Shown one piece after another: positions 35,647-44,492 of a stretch of 64,000 nt of DNA; within the stretch, counting starts at the first letter, position 1, and every line of letters starts with the position of its first letter. Made by a program: the position numbers and the translations under genes. The notes beneath the pieces are model-generated. The model made no database searches, was not told where the DNA came from, and saw only the letters and a program-made list of their open reading frames with translations. Source of the DNA: DAOMNO01 sp035443885 (GTDB lineage: Bacteria; Planctomycetota; Phycisphaerae; Phycisphaerales; SM1A02); assembly GCA_035443885.1 (NCBI GenBank), contig DAOMNO010000006.1, positions 1 to 64,000 on the forward strand. Direction: 5' to 3'.

Positions 35647-36903
35647 ATGGGCAGCCCGCTTCATTTTCAGATTCTGCAGTCGTGCCACACGTCGCGTGCC
35701 AGACTTGGGCGTGTAACGACGCCACATGGCACGTTCGATACGCCCGCGTTCATGCCAGTCGGCACGCGCGGAACGATCAAGGGCTTGACTCCCGATCAGA
35801 TCGAATCCACCGGCAGTCAGATCATTCTCAACAACGCCTATCACCTGATGCTTCGGCCAGGTGATGAGTTGGTGTCCCGACGCGGTGGCGTGCATCGCTT
35901 CATGCGGTGGAGCGGCCCGATTTTGACTGATTCCGGCGGCTATCAGGCGTATTCGATGGCGGACATCAATTCCATTGACGATGAAGGCGTCACGTTCACG
36001 TCCATCATCGATGGATCGAAAGTGCATCTGGGACCGGAACGCGCGATGCAGGTGCAGAACAACCTCGGTGCAGACATCATCATGGCCTTCGATGACTGTC
36101 CTCCCAGTGTTGATCCGGTTACGCTCAACGAAAGCCGAAAGCGCCTTGCGGCATCAAGGTCTGCACGATCGCGCCGTGGATACGACCACGCGCTCCGACT
36201 TCAGCAGGCGAATGAGCGCACAATTCGATGGCTGGAGCGATGCGTGAAGGCGCATGTGCGGCCTCACGATCAAGCCCTCTTTGGCATCGTGCAGGGGGGG
36301 ACGGACCTTGAACTACGGCGTGCTTCCGCGGAGGGCGTTTGCAACATTGAGCTTCCCGGCTATGCGATCGGCGGGGTTGCTGTGGGTGAGGGCCCGGACC
36401 TCATCCGGCAGGTTACCGAGTTCACGGCACCGCTCTTGCCTGCGGAGAAGCCCCGCTACCTGATGGGTGTCGGCTATGAACGCGACATTGTGGCGGCGGT
36501 TCGTGCTGGGGTCGATATGTTCGATTGCGTCCTGCCGACGCGAAACGGTCGCAATGCCAACGTGTTTACGCGATCAGGTCGTCTGCACCTTCGGAATGCG
36601 AAGTATCGCGAGGATGACACGGCCATCGAGCCGGGATGCGACTGTCTGGCGTGTGTGGGCGGTGGCGGAGGGTTCAGCCGCGCCTACCTCAGGCACCTCT
36701 TCAATTGCGGCGAGATGCTGGGGCCTATTCTGGCCAGTATCCATAACATTCGGCACTTCCAGCGGCTGATGCTGGACATTCGGCAGGCAATACGCGATGA
36801 TGCATGGTCCTCGTTTCACCGGTCGTGGCCGGTGCTCGCGGCCGCCGATGATCGTCAGGCGGCTTCGGGTGGGGAAGGCGATCAATTGTTCCAAGATACG
36901 TGA
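35647..36903 (+). CDS. tgt: Queuine tRNA-ribosyltransferase (tRNA-guanine transglycosylase)
   Basis: Tgt exchanges guanine-34 for preQ1 in GU(N)-anticodon tRNAs. The motifs seen are TPAFMPVGTRGTIKGLTP, ILTDSGGYQAYS (catalytic Asp), LFGIVQGGTDLELRR and FDCVLPTRNGRNAN (nucleophile Asp in this stretch). The zinc site is CDCLAC...LFNCGEMLG. In E. coli the first motif reads DSGGFQVFS; Tyr-Gln-Ala-Tyr here is a modest change. I start at ATG 35647, after the rhomboid stop. A roughly 20-residue insertion around SRSARSRRGYDHALR is slightly unusual. The order tgt-yajC-secDF is widely conserved. Confidence 0.95.
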   Translation: MGSPLHFQILQSCHTSRARLGRVTTPHGTFDTPAFMPVGTRGTIKGLTPDQIESTGSQIILNNAYHLMLRPGDELVSRRGGVHRFMRWSGPILTDSGGYQAYSMADINSIDDEGVTFTSIIDGSKVHLGPERAMQVQNNLGADIIMAFDDCPPSVDPVTLNESRKRLAASRSARSRRGYDHALRLQQANERTIRWLERCVKAHVRPHDQALFGIVQGGTDLELRRASAEGVCNIELPGYAIGGVAVGEGPDLIRQVTEFTAPLLPAEKPRYLMGVGYERDIVAAVRAGVDMFDCVLPTRNGRNANVFTRSGRLHLRNAKYREDDTAIEPGCDCLACVGGGGGFSRAYLRHLFNCGEMLGPILASIHNIRHFQRLMLDIRQAIRDDAWSSFHRSWPVLAAADDRQAASGGEGDQLFQDT

Positions 36904-36912
36904 ATTGCGCTC

Positions 36913-37350
36913 ATGCTTAATGACATCAATACGTTCAGCCTGATGCTGGCTCAGAATGGTCCGCCGCCGCCGCCGGGGGACCGCAGTGCATTACCTGCTG
37001 CGGACGGTTCAACCGGAGCGACCGGCCTGCCTGCGGACGGTGCCCGCTCAGGTGCCGGTGGCTTCGACTTTCTCATGATTGTGTTCCTGATGATCGGCGT
37101 CATGATCATTTTCTCGATCATGGGGACGCGGCGAGAGCGCAAGAAGCGCGAAGCGATGATCAACTCGATCAAGAAGCACGACAAGGTGCAGACAATCGGC
37201 GGAGTCATCGGCTCCATCGTCGAACTGAAGCCGGACTTTGTCGTGCTGAAAGTCGATGAGTCGTCGAACACGCGGATCACGTTTGCGCGTTCGGCCATTC
37301 AGCAGATTATCAAGAGCAGCACGGTGACCACTGCTGAAAACGACGAGTAA
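36913..37350 (+). CDS. yajC: Preprotein translocase subunit YajC
   Basis: YajC associates with SecDF in the inner membrane. The 145-residue protein has one membrane helix at about 53-70 (FLMIVFLMIGVMIIFSIMG), then a basic RRERKKREAMINSIKKHDKV stretch. The family core VQTIGGVIGSIVELKPDFVV follows. Its N-terminal extension is rich in Pro, Gly and Ala, longer than in E. coli YajC (110 residues). Located 9 bases after tgt and 73 bases before secDF. Confidence 0.94.
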   Translation: MLNDINTFSLMLAQNGPPPPPGDRSALPAADGSTGATGLPADGARSGAGGFDFLMIVFLMIGVMIIFSIMGTRRERKKREAMINSIKKHDKVQTIGGVIGSIVELKPDFVVLKVDESSNTRITFARSAIQQIIKSSTVTTAENDE

Positions 37351-37423
37351 CTCACAGGCAAATCACTTCCAGAAGAGTTGATTGAATCGCAGCGGTCCAT
37401 TCGCTGCTTTGGAAACACCATCA

Positions 37424-40400
37424 ATGCAGAACATTGCACTGAAGCTCGCCCTCATCATCATCGTGCTCGGCGGATGCGCGTTCATGCTCTATCCGCCGAA
37501 GGAGAAGATTCGCCTCGGCAAGGATCTTCGCGGCGGTGTGAGCCTGATTTACAGCGTCCGTATGGACGACAAGGTAACCGATCGAATGGCCGTGCTGATG
37601 CAGACCATTCAGGTGCTGCAGGATCGCGTTAATCCTCAAGGCGTGCTCGACATCTCAATGGAGCCGTTGGGCGATGACCGCATTGAAATCGTGATGCCTC
37701 TGCCTAACGCGGAAGTACTCGGCTTGCGGCGCGCCTACGAGGCCACGCTTGAGCGACTGCTGCGTGAAGCACAAATCCCGCCGGGCCGACTGGATGCAGC
37801 GTTACGGGCGAACCGTGCTCCCGAGGAGTTCGGCAGTGATGCCGTTTCAGAGCGTGGACGCATGGTGACCCGGCTACAGGATACCTACAACAGTCTGCAA
37901 TCGGCGCGTGCGGCTTATGACGAAGCGAAAGCAGCCGGTGCCGCAGCCGATGAACTTGCTCGGCTTGAGCAGTCTGTCGCGCAGCTTCTGATCGACTTTG
38001 AAGATCAGCGAGAGTTGGTCCTTAAGTTGAGTCTTGATCGCGCACGTGTTCTTCGTGTCATGAGTCTTTCGTCGCGAGGAGAGCGACAGTTGAACGCTCA
38101 GCGTCAGCCGGTTCTCGACGCAGCTGGGCAGCCGGTCATGCTGCCCAGCCCGCGCGAGATCGAACTGACCAATTTGAAGGGGGAGTATCCACAGCTTGCG
38201 GCGTTGTTGACCGAAACGGCAGCAGCGTATGACGCCTATCAGTCGCGGCGGACTGGTTTTGATGATCCTGAAGACTTGAAGCGTCTGCTTCGTGGCGCCG
38301 GTGTGCTGGAGTTCAGAATTGCCGTGCGCGATGGAGCGGATGATGTGAACGCTGCGGATCTTCGGGCACAGCTTGCAGAGCGTGGTCCGGAAGGCACCGA
38401 TTCGCCGGTAGCTCGCTGGTTCGAGATCAACGATCTCCGTCAGTGGTATGAGACGCCTGAGGAGCTGGCGTTTTTGCAGGCCAATCCGCAGCAGTTCTTT
38501 GCGCAGCGGCGCGGGCTTGTCGCAGCAGATCGCGACGGCCGCTACTACCTGCTGCTGTACACCACGGCAGCGCGCAGCATGACGCATGGCGGCGAGACGC
38601 GCTGGACAGTTCGTTCCGCAGCGAGAGACATCGATCGACACGGCCGCCCGGCTGTTTCGTTCACCCTCGACACTTCGGGTGGCGCGCTGATGAATCGAAT
38701 GACCGGCCCGCATGTCGGCGAGCCGATGGCAATTGTGCTGGACGGCCAGGTGTATTCCGCGCCAACGCTGCAGAGCCAGATTGGCAGCCGCGGCCAGATT
38801 ACTGGTCAGTTTTCCCCTGCGGAACTGAGCTACCTGATTCGCGTGCTCGCGGCCGGTTCGCTTGAAGCGCGCCTCAGCGAAAGACCGATCGCAGAAAACA
38901 CACTTGGTCCATCGCTCGGTGAAGACAATCTGCGAGCAGGTCGCGATGCATTCATCATCGCCATCATCGCGATTTCCGTGTTCATGACCCTGTACTATTT
39001 CTTCGCGGGCATGGTGGCGGTCTTCGCACTGTTTGCAAACGGCCTCATCATTTTCGGCGTGATGGCCGGCATTGACGGTACATTCACGCTACCCGGCCTC
39101 GCAGGCATTGTGCTCACGATTGGTATGGCGGTTGACGCCAACGTGCTGATCTACGAGCGCATTCGTGAAGAAATGTTCACCGGCGAGTTCGATCTTCGCG
39201 GTGCGATTCGGCAAGGCTATGGCAAAGCTCTCAGCACGATTGTTGATGCCAACGTAACAAACTTGATTGTCTGCTTCGTGCTGTATCAGTATGCAACCGT
39301 TGAGGTGAAGGGCTTCGCGCTCACGTTAGCAATCGGCATCGCTGCGACGCTGTTCACAACGCTGTTCGTTACACGACAGATTTATTACCTCTACACGGAC
39401 TTCTTCCGCAAGAAGTCGCTGCCGATGTTGCCCACGGCAGTGCCTGCGATTCACCACTTCCTCGAACCGAACATCAACTGGATCGGCCTTCGCAAGATGT
39501 TCTGGGCTGTCAGCGCGATCGGCCTGATCGGCTCGATCATTCTCATTGGCTCAAGGGGCGTGGACCTGTTTGACACCGAACTGCGCGGTGGTGTCGCGGT
39601 AACCATGCGAACCGGGGTGCTTGGTGAGGGCAGCGGCGACAATGCGGAGCGCAGATGGCTCAGGCATGTCGGTCCGGGCAGTGTTGAAGAGCGCATTCGC
39701 GCCATCGGCACGAATGTCGATCCGGCCAGTACCAATCGTGAGGCGACGATTCTGCGGGAGTTCGCTCGTGCCAGCGTGCTGACCGTAGGCGAAACGCGTC
39801 GTGTGGAAGGCGGTATTGAGGGCCAGAGTTTCCAGGTCAAAGTTCCGAATCCGAGAGGGTTCGGTGATAACGAAGTCATTACGGACGTCATCATCCGTGC
39901 TGTCGTTGACGCATTCGGCGAAGAACTTGACGTTACGCCGCCACTCAACTTCCGGGGCGAGGGAACAAGCGATCACGCGGAGTTCACATCGCCGATCGAG
40001 TTTGACGTTCTCGGCCAGAACATCGGTGATTTGCGTTACACGGAGCGTGTAACAGACTTCCTCGGCGGTGTGCTGGTCGTGATTCAGGACATTCAGCCGC
40101 CGGTGCAGCTTGATGATGTGGAAGCTCGGATTGCTCGCATGCGGAGTCAGCCGGACTTCGGCACGGCGCGCGGGCGGGATGTGCAAGTCATAGGCCTCGA
40201 CCCTGCGGTTCCAACCGACCCTTCGCGTGGGTACTCTGCGATCGCCGTTGCCGTATCCGACCCCAGCCTGAGCTTCGCGCGGGTTGACTTCAGCGTGTGG
40301 GATCGTGAACTAGCTGCAGTGGAGTGGAATCTCATTTCTTCTGCGATGGCAACGCCGCCGAGTCTTGAGCAGGTTTCCAGCTTCTCCGCTGCCGTCGCCA

Positions 40401-41002
40401 GGACACTCGCTGCGAATGCGCAAGTCGCCGTATTGCTTTCGCTGGCGGGCATCCTGCTTTACATCTGGATTCGATTCGGTTCGCTGCGCTATTCGCTGGC
40501 AGCGATCGCAGCTCTGATTCACGACGTCATCATCGCGCTCGGCGTTCTCGCGCTGACGGCGTACCTCAGCCGCATGGTTTTCGGCAAGATGCTGCTGGTC
40601 GAAGAGTTCCGCATCGACCTCGGTGTCGTGGCGGCGCTCCTCACCATCATCGGGTATTCACTAAACGACACCATCGTCATCCTGGACCGCATTCGCGAGA
40701 ACCGCGGCAAGATGCCGTTGGCTACCGCGGCGACCATCAACCGGTCGATCAATCAGACCATCAGCCGCACGGTGCTCACCTCGTTCACCACGTTGCTCGC
40801 CGTGCTTATCATGTACATTGAAGGCGGCAGCGGAATTCGGGCCTTCGCCTTCTGTCTGCTCGTCGGTTTGATGGTCGGCACCTACAGTTCGATTGCGATT
40901 GCGGCCCCGCTGGTGTTTGCAAGCGGTGGCAATGCAGATCGCAAATCGGCTGCGGAAGGTGAGCCAGAAGAGACGTGGAACGCCGCGCCGGCGACGGATT
41001 GA
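37424..41002 (+). CDS. secDF: Fused protein-export membrane protein SecDF
   Basis: SecD and SecF use the proton gradient to help pull proteins across the membrane. The SecD half starts with one helix, the LGKDLRGGVSLIYSV motif and a large periplasmic domain (about 60-500), then five helices including GIVLTIGMAVDANVLIYERIREE. The SecF half begins near residue 680 with TELRGGVAVTM and contains IGYSLNDTIVILDRIRENRGK. At about 1192 residues it is far larger than Bacillus SecDF (near 740) because both periplasmic regions are expanded. ATG at 37424 is favoured over TTG at 37382. Confidence 0.95.
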   Translation: MQNIALKLALIIIVLGGCAFMLYPPKEKIRLGKDLRGGVSLIYSVRMDDKVTDRMAVLMQTIQVLQDRVNPQGVLDISMEPLGDDRIEIVMPLPNAEVLGLRRAYEATLERLLREAQIPPGRLDAALRANRAPEEFGSDAVSERGRMVTRLQDTYNSLQSARAAYDEAKAAGAAADELARLEQSVAQLLIDFEDQRELVLKLSLDRARVLRVMSLSSRGERQLNAQRQPVLDAAGQPVMLPSPREIELTNLKGEYPQLAALLTETAAAYDAYQSRRTGFDDPEDLKRLLRGAGVLEFRIAVRDGADDVNAADLRAQLAERGPEGTDSPVARWFEINDLRQWYETPEELAFLQANPQQFFAQRRGLVAADRDGRYYLLLYTTAARSMTHGGETRWTVRSAARDIDRHGRPAVSFTLDTSGGALMNRMTGPHVGEPMAIVLDGQVYSAPTLQSQIGSRGQITGQFSPAELSYLIRVLAAGSLEARLSERPIAENTLGPSLGEDNLRAGRDAFIIAIIAISVFMTLYYFFAGMVAVFALFANGLIIFGVMAGIDGTFTLPGLAGIVLTIGMAVDANVLIYERIREEMFTGEFDLRGAIRQGYGKALSTIVDANVTNLIVCFVLYQYATVEVKGFALTLAIGIAATLFTTLFVTRQIYYLYTDFFRKKSLPMLPTAVPAIHHFLEPNINWIGLRKMFWAVSAIGLIGSIILIGSRGVDLFDTELRGGVAVTMRTGVLGEGSGDNAERRWLRHVGPGSVEERIRAIGTNVDPASTNREATILREFARASVLTVGETRRVEGGIEGQSFQVKVPNPRGFGDNEVITDVIIRAVVDAFGEELDVTPPLNFRGEGTSDHAEFTSPIEFDVLGQNIGDLRYTERVTDFLGGVLVVIQDIQPPVQLDDVEARIARMRSQPDFGTARGRDVQVIGLDPAVPTDPSRGYSAIAVAVSDPSLSFARVDFSVWDRELAAVEWNLISSAMATPPSLEQVSSFSAAVARTLAANAQVAVLLSLAGILLYIWIRFGSLRYSLAAIAALIHDVIIALGVLALTAYLSRMVFGKMLLVEEFRIDLGVVAALLTIIGYSLNDTIVILDRIRENRGKMPLATAATINRSINQTISRTVLTSFTTLLAVLIMYIEGGSGIRAFAFCLLVGLMVGTYSSIAIAAPLVFASGGNADRKSAAEGEPEETWNAAPATD

Positions 41003-41061
41003 TCGCAGTACGAAGGCTGCAATGGAGTTCGGCCTGATTCGGTAGAGCATCGGAGGTACGT

Positions 41062-41973
41062 ATGGCAACTGGCACCAAGGTTTTTCTCGCCGTCGCGGCG
41101 CTTCTGGTGGTTGTGCTCATTGCGTATTACCAGATGAACACCAGCGATACGCCGCTGGTCTCCTTGGATGCGCCGGCAGATGTGATTCGTGAAGAGCCGC
41201 TCATTCGGTCTGACCCTTTGCCGATGACGCCGGAGGTTCGGCAGCCGATGGCGATGCCTGAGCTGGAACATCAGCCGGAACCGGAGTTTCTTGAAGAAGA
41301 CATTGCTGCACTCGACCCCATTGCACCAGCAGCAGAGGGTGCGGGAGAGCCAACGGATAGTGTGCTTCCCGATCATGAGCCTGTAACGCCGGTCGATTCG
41401 GAACCGCTTGAAACAGGCAAGGATGCGCCACCCAGTGAGCCGCCTACGCCTCAGCCTGAACCCGTCAAGGACGATGCCCCTGCAACCCCAGCACCGCAGC
41501 CCAGCCCGCAGCCTGCGCCAGTTCCGACACCCGCACCCGCGTCGCCGCTGACGCCACCCCCGACAACGCCGTACACCGTCAAGGAAGGCGATACCTTGAG
41601 TTCGATCGCTGCCAATTGGTTTGGGGATGCGGGGAAGTGGGATTTGATCGCGAAGGCGAATCCCTTTGTAGATCCGGATCGCCTCTCCGTGGGGCAGGTG
41701 CTTCGTTTGCCGCCGAAGGACGCTCAACGCGAAGAGATCCCCGGCCGTCTGCCTGCGCAAGGCTCAGCGCCTGTTGTGTACGTGGTTCGCTCTGGAGATA
41801 CGCTCAGCCGTATCGCCACGGCGTATTACGGCAGTCCTCTGCATTGGCGATTGATCTATGACGCGAACAAAGCAGTGATCGGCGAGAATGCCAACGCGCT
41901 TCGGGTCGGCATGAGGCTCACGATTCCTCCCGCGCCCAAGCCCGCGACGCCACCAGCTCGCAGCGGTTCGTAA
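41062..41973 (+). CDS. Membrane-anchored protein with two LysM domains
   Basis: A single N-terminal membrane helix (about 6-24) is followed by a roughly 150-residue acidic, Pro-rich linker. Two LysM peptidoglycan-binding repeats follow: YTVKEGDTLSSIAANWFG and VYVVRSGDTLSRIATAYYG, each with the typical second half ending in a V-G-Q/M-x-L-x-x-P strand. Thus the protein probably reaches from the inner membrane to the wall. No catalytic domain is seen. It lies 59 bases after secDF and 9 bases before a ThiF-like gene; no functional link is obvious. Confidence 0.9.
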   Translation: MATGTKVFLAVAALLVVVLIAYYQMNTSDTPLVSLDAPADVIREEPLIRSDPLPMTPEVRQPMAMPELEHQPEPEFLEEDIAALDPIAPAAEGAGEPTDSVLPDHEPVTPVDSEPLETGKDAPPSEPPTPQPEPVKDDAPATPAPQPSPQPAPVPTPAPASPLTPPPTTPYTVKEGDTLSSIAANWFGDAGKWDLIAKANPFVDPDRLSVGQVLRLPPKDAQREEIPGRLPAQGSAPVVYVVRSGDTLSRIATAYYGSPLHWRLIYDANKAVIGENANALRVGMRLTIPPAPKPATPPARSGS

Positions 41974-41982
41974 GCGAACGCG

Positions 41983-43062
41983 ATGGCTGAGGCCTCCCAT
42001 CCTCTCGACCGCTATCACCGCCAGATGCTTTTGCCTGCGATCGGAGAAGCCGGGCAGCAGCGACTGGCCGCTTCGCACGCGCTGATCGTTGGATGCGGCG
42101 CGTTGGGTTCGGTGATCGCGGATTCGCTGTGCCGTGCAGGCGTCGGTCGTCTCACTATCGTCGATCGTGATGTGGTCGAGCGAACGAATCTTCAACGACA
42201 GGTTGTTTTCGATGAGCGTGATGCGGGTTCCGCCATGCCCAAGGCGGAAGCCGCAAAGCGACGATTGGCAGTCGTCAACAGTTCCGTGCAGATCGTCGCG
42301 CATGTGGATGATTTCAATGCGCGCAACGCCGAGCGGTATGCGGAAGGAGCGGACATCCTCCTCGACGGATTAGACAACTTTGAAACGAGGTATCTCCTCA
42401 ACGATCTTGCCGTCAAGCAAAGGATTCCATATGTCTATGGCGGTGCGGTGGGTACCACCGGCATGTCGTTCACGTTCATGCACGGGGGGCAGCCATGCCT
42501 GCGTTGCCTCTTTCCCGATCCGCCACCGCCCGGCACAATGGCGACGTGCGATACAGCAGGTGTGCTGGGGCCAGCGGCCGGCATCGTCGCGCTCTATCAA
42601 TCCACACAGGCGATCAAGCTGTTGAGTGGAAACGACGAAGCCATTGATCGATTTATGCTTTCAATCGATATCTGGACGAACGAACTTCGCCGATTCGACA
42701 TGCGTGGTGCGCAGCAAGCCGATTGCGTATGCTGTGCTCAAAGGCGGTTTGAGTTTCTGGACGGTCGCGCTGCGGCGGGCGCGGTGAGCCTCTGCGGTCG
42801 AAACGCAGTGCAGATCAATCCCATGATGTCTGGCAACGCAGCGCAGCCATGCCTTGATCTTCACGCGATTGCCATGCGGCTAGCCGCGCATGGACAGTTC
42901 CATCTCTCGGATGACATGCTTCGCGGCGAGTTTCGCGACGAGAAAACAGAAACCGGCGCACCGATGCAGATGATGCTGTTCTCTAACGGGCGTGCGATTA
43001 TTACGGGCACGCCCAACACTGATATCGCGCGATCGCTCTATGCCAGATACGTCGGTTCGTAA
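41983..43062 (+). CDS. ThiF/MoeB/HesA-family E1-like adenylyltransferase
   Basis: The enzyme type adenylates the C-terminal Gly of a ubiquitin-like sulfur carrier. DRYHRQMLLPAIGEAGQQRL starts it, ALIVGCGALGSVIADSLCRAG is the ATP-binding Rossmann loop, and ERTNLQRQVVF supplies the Arg/Gln pair. The zinc ligands appear as CLRC and CVCC, and the catalytic Cys is in CDTAGVLGP. The first 250 residues match MoeB/ThiF length. The last about 100 residues are a different C-terminal domain (not an obvious rhodanese). No thiS, moaD or thi gene is adjacent, so the partner is unknown. Confidence 0.9.
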   Translation: MAEASHPLDRYHRQMLLPAIGEAGQQRLAASHALIVGCGALGSVIADSLCRAGVGRLTIVDRDVVERTNLQRQVVFDERDAGSAMPKAEAAKRRLAVVNSSVQIVAHVDDFNARNAERYAEGADILLDGLDNFETRYLLNDLAVKQRIPYVYGGAVGTTGMSFTFMHGGQPCLRCLFPDPPPPGTMATCDTAGVLGPAAGIVALYQSTQAIKLLSGNDEAIDRFMLSIDIWTNELRRFDMRGAQQADCVCCAQRRFEFLDGRAAAGAVSLCGRNAVQINPMMSGNAAQPCLDLHAIAMRLAAHGQFHLSDDMLRGEFRDEKTETGAPMQMMLFSNGRAIITGTPNTDIARSLYARYVGS

Positions 43063-43069
43063 GACATCT

Positions 43070-43711
43070 TCATACTGCGATCGGCTGGCTGACGGCGTCG
43101 CTGATGTCCGCAATCGTCTGGAACATCGTCTTGGCTGCGTCGACGATGCAGTCCGCCTCATCAGTGGTGAATTCTGTGGCATCCATCGTTCGTTTGAACT
43201 CCTGCCAACGTTCCATCTGGCGTTCGCCGTAAGGGTCAAGATATGACAGCCCTGGACCGGGCTGAAGCTGGTACGCGCGCAGAAGCACGCGGGAGATGAA
43301 CTTCGACCCGTTGTTGCTGCCTTCAAGCACGTAAAGCATGCCGAGCAAACCCACCGGAGATTCGGCACTCATTTTCTCAATCTCGATGACGGCTTGACGC
43401 GTTGCGGGCAGCGGCTCAAGCAGATCAGCATCAAGTCCGTAGAATGCGAGGTCATCCCGCAGATTGGGTTCTCGCGATTGATCTTCCTGGAACAAAGCTG
43501 CGAAGCGAGCATCTGTGCCGCGCTGGTCCCGCAAGCCCCACTCAAGAGCCTCATGCACGAACAGAAGCTGGCCTAGATACGCCGCGAACAAGTCGCGAGG
43601 CAGTTCACCCTTGGCCAGAGCCTTCTGGAGAGGTCGCTTCTCGGCGTAGGTGTGAAGGTCCGCCGTGGAAGTCTTGAGGCGAAGCATGATGGATTGCTGA
43701 TTGTCTGACAT
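43070..43711 (-). CDS. Biliverdin-producing heme oxygenase
   Basis: It cleaves heme to biliverdin, CO and iron. The proximal heme ligand is expected in STADLHTYAEKRPLQKAL (His about 17), and the distal helix is seen as MLYVLEGSNNGSKFISRVL with the Gly-rich G-S-N-x-G pattern. At 213 residues the size fits bacterial heme oxygenases (HemO/HmuO/BphO type). I start at ATG 43711, preceded by GGAG; the longer frame adds a poor N-terminus. No phytochrome or iron-uptake genes are adjacent, so iron recycling or stress defence is as likely as bilin supply. Convergent with the ThiF-like gene. Confidence 0.88.
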   Translation of the reverse strand: MSDNQQSIMLRLKTSTADLHTYAEKRPLQKALAKGELPRDLFAAYLGQLLFVHEALEWGLRDQRGTDARFAALFQEDQSREPNLRDDLAFYGLDADLLEPLPATRQAVIEIEKMSAESPVGLLGMLYVLEGSNNGSKFISRVLLRAYQLQPGPGLSYLDPYGERQMERWQEFKRTMDATEFTTDEADCIVDAAKTMFQTIADISDAVSQPIAV

Positions 43712-43892
43712 GGGTGAGGCTCCGTAAGATGCATCAGGATACTCCGTTCGGCGATAGAGAGCCAAAGACAGAAAATCCCTGAACGGTGAAGGATTTGCAT
43801 GGCTTGCGCGTTATGTCTTCGCGGGCGGGTGCTGCGCCGTTTGAGCGCAAGCCGACCGTGATTGTTCAGAGTGCAATGAGGAGCACGACACC

Positions 43893-44417
43893 ATGACAGC
43901 CACAGCGGCCAACCCCCAAGCGGTTTCCGGGTACTTTCTCTCCTGCCTCGCACGCACCCTGGGGTATGCAGAAGCGTTGGTGAGGGACATTCCAGCAGAT
44001 CAGTTCGCACACATGCCGCACCCGCAGATGAACCACCCCGCGTTCATCATGGGTCACCTGTCGATTTATCCAGATCGCCTGCTCAAAATGGTCGGCAGGG
44101 CAGAGCTTGTTAGGGAGATAAGTGGGTATGCTGATCTTTTCAGCGCGGCAGCCAAGTGTCTGGATCAGCCCGGGCTGTATCCGCCCAAGGATGAAATTGT
44201 TGGCTATTACATGGAGCGATATCGGACCATACGCGATGTTGTGGCCCAGTTGCCCGATGAAGTGTTTACGCGAGAGAACCCGATGGAAGGCCGACTCAAG
44301 GAGCTTTTTCCGACGATCGGCGGAGCTGTCAACTTCATGCTCAACAACCACAACATGATGCACCTTGGTCAAATCAGCGCCTGGCGGAGGGCCGTCGGCC
44401 TCGGCCCCGCGGTGTAA
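43893..44417 (+). CDS. DinB-family four-helix protein
   Basis: The 174-residue protein shows the DinB/YfiT-like four-helix bundle pattern with spaced His residues that can bind a metal: His in NHPAFIMGHLSIYPDRLL (helix 2) and in NHNMMHLGQISAWRRAVGL (last helix). DinB-fold proteins include bacillithiol- and mycothiol-dependent transferases and many of unknown role, so no substrate is given. Divergent from the heme oxygenase gene with about 180 bases between starts. A second, dissimilar DinB protein is encoded at 61663-62175. Confidence 0.82.
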   Translation: MTATAANPQAVSGYFLSCLARTLGYAEALVRDIPADQFAHMPHPQMNHPAFIMGHLSIYPDRLLKMVGRAELVREISGYADLFSAAAKCLDQPGLYPPKDEIVGYYMERYRTIRDVVAQLPDEVFTRENPMEGRLKELFPTIGGAVNFMLNNHNMMHLGQISAWRRAVGLGPAV

Positions 44418-44492
44418 CCGGATACGCGTTCGTCGGTACCAATCACGCAGGGGGTGTGCCTGCATGGACCAAGACCCCGAAGGATCCACTGA

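Noticed and set aside
37874..38713. 279-residue minus-strand open frame inside secDF
   Set aside because: It is antisense to the conserved SecD domain, with cysteine/arginine-rich sequence typical of a reverse-strand shadow.
40882..41760. 292-residue minus-strand open frame across secDF and the LysM gene
   Set aside because: It is antisense to the Pro-rich linker and LysM repeats; its long Arg/Gly/Cys-rich stretch mirrors the proline-rich coding sequence.
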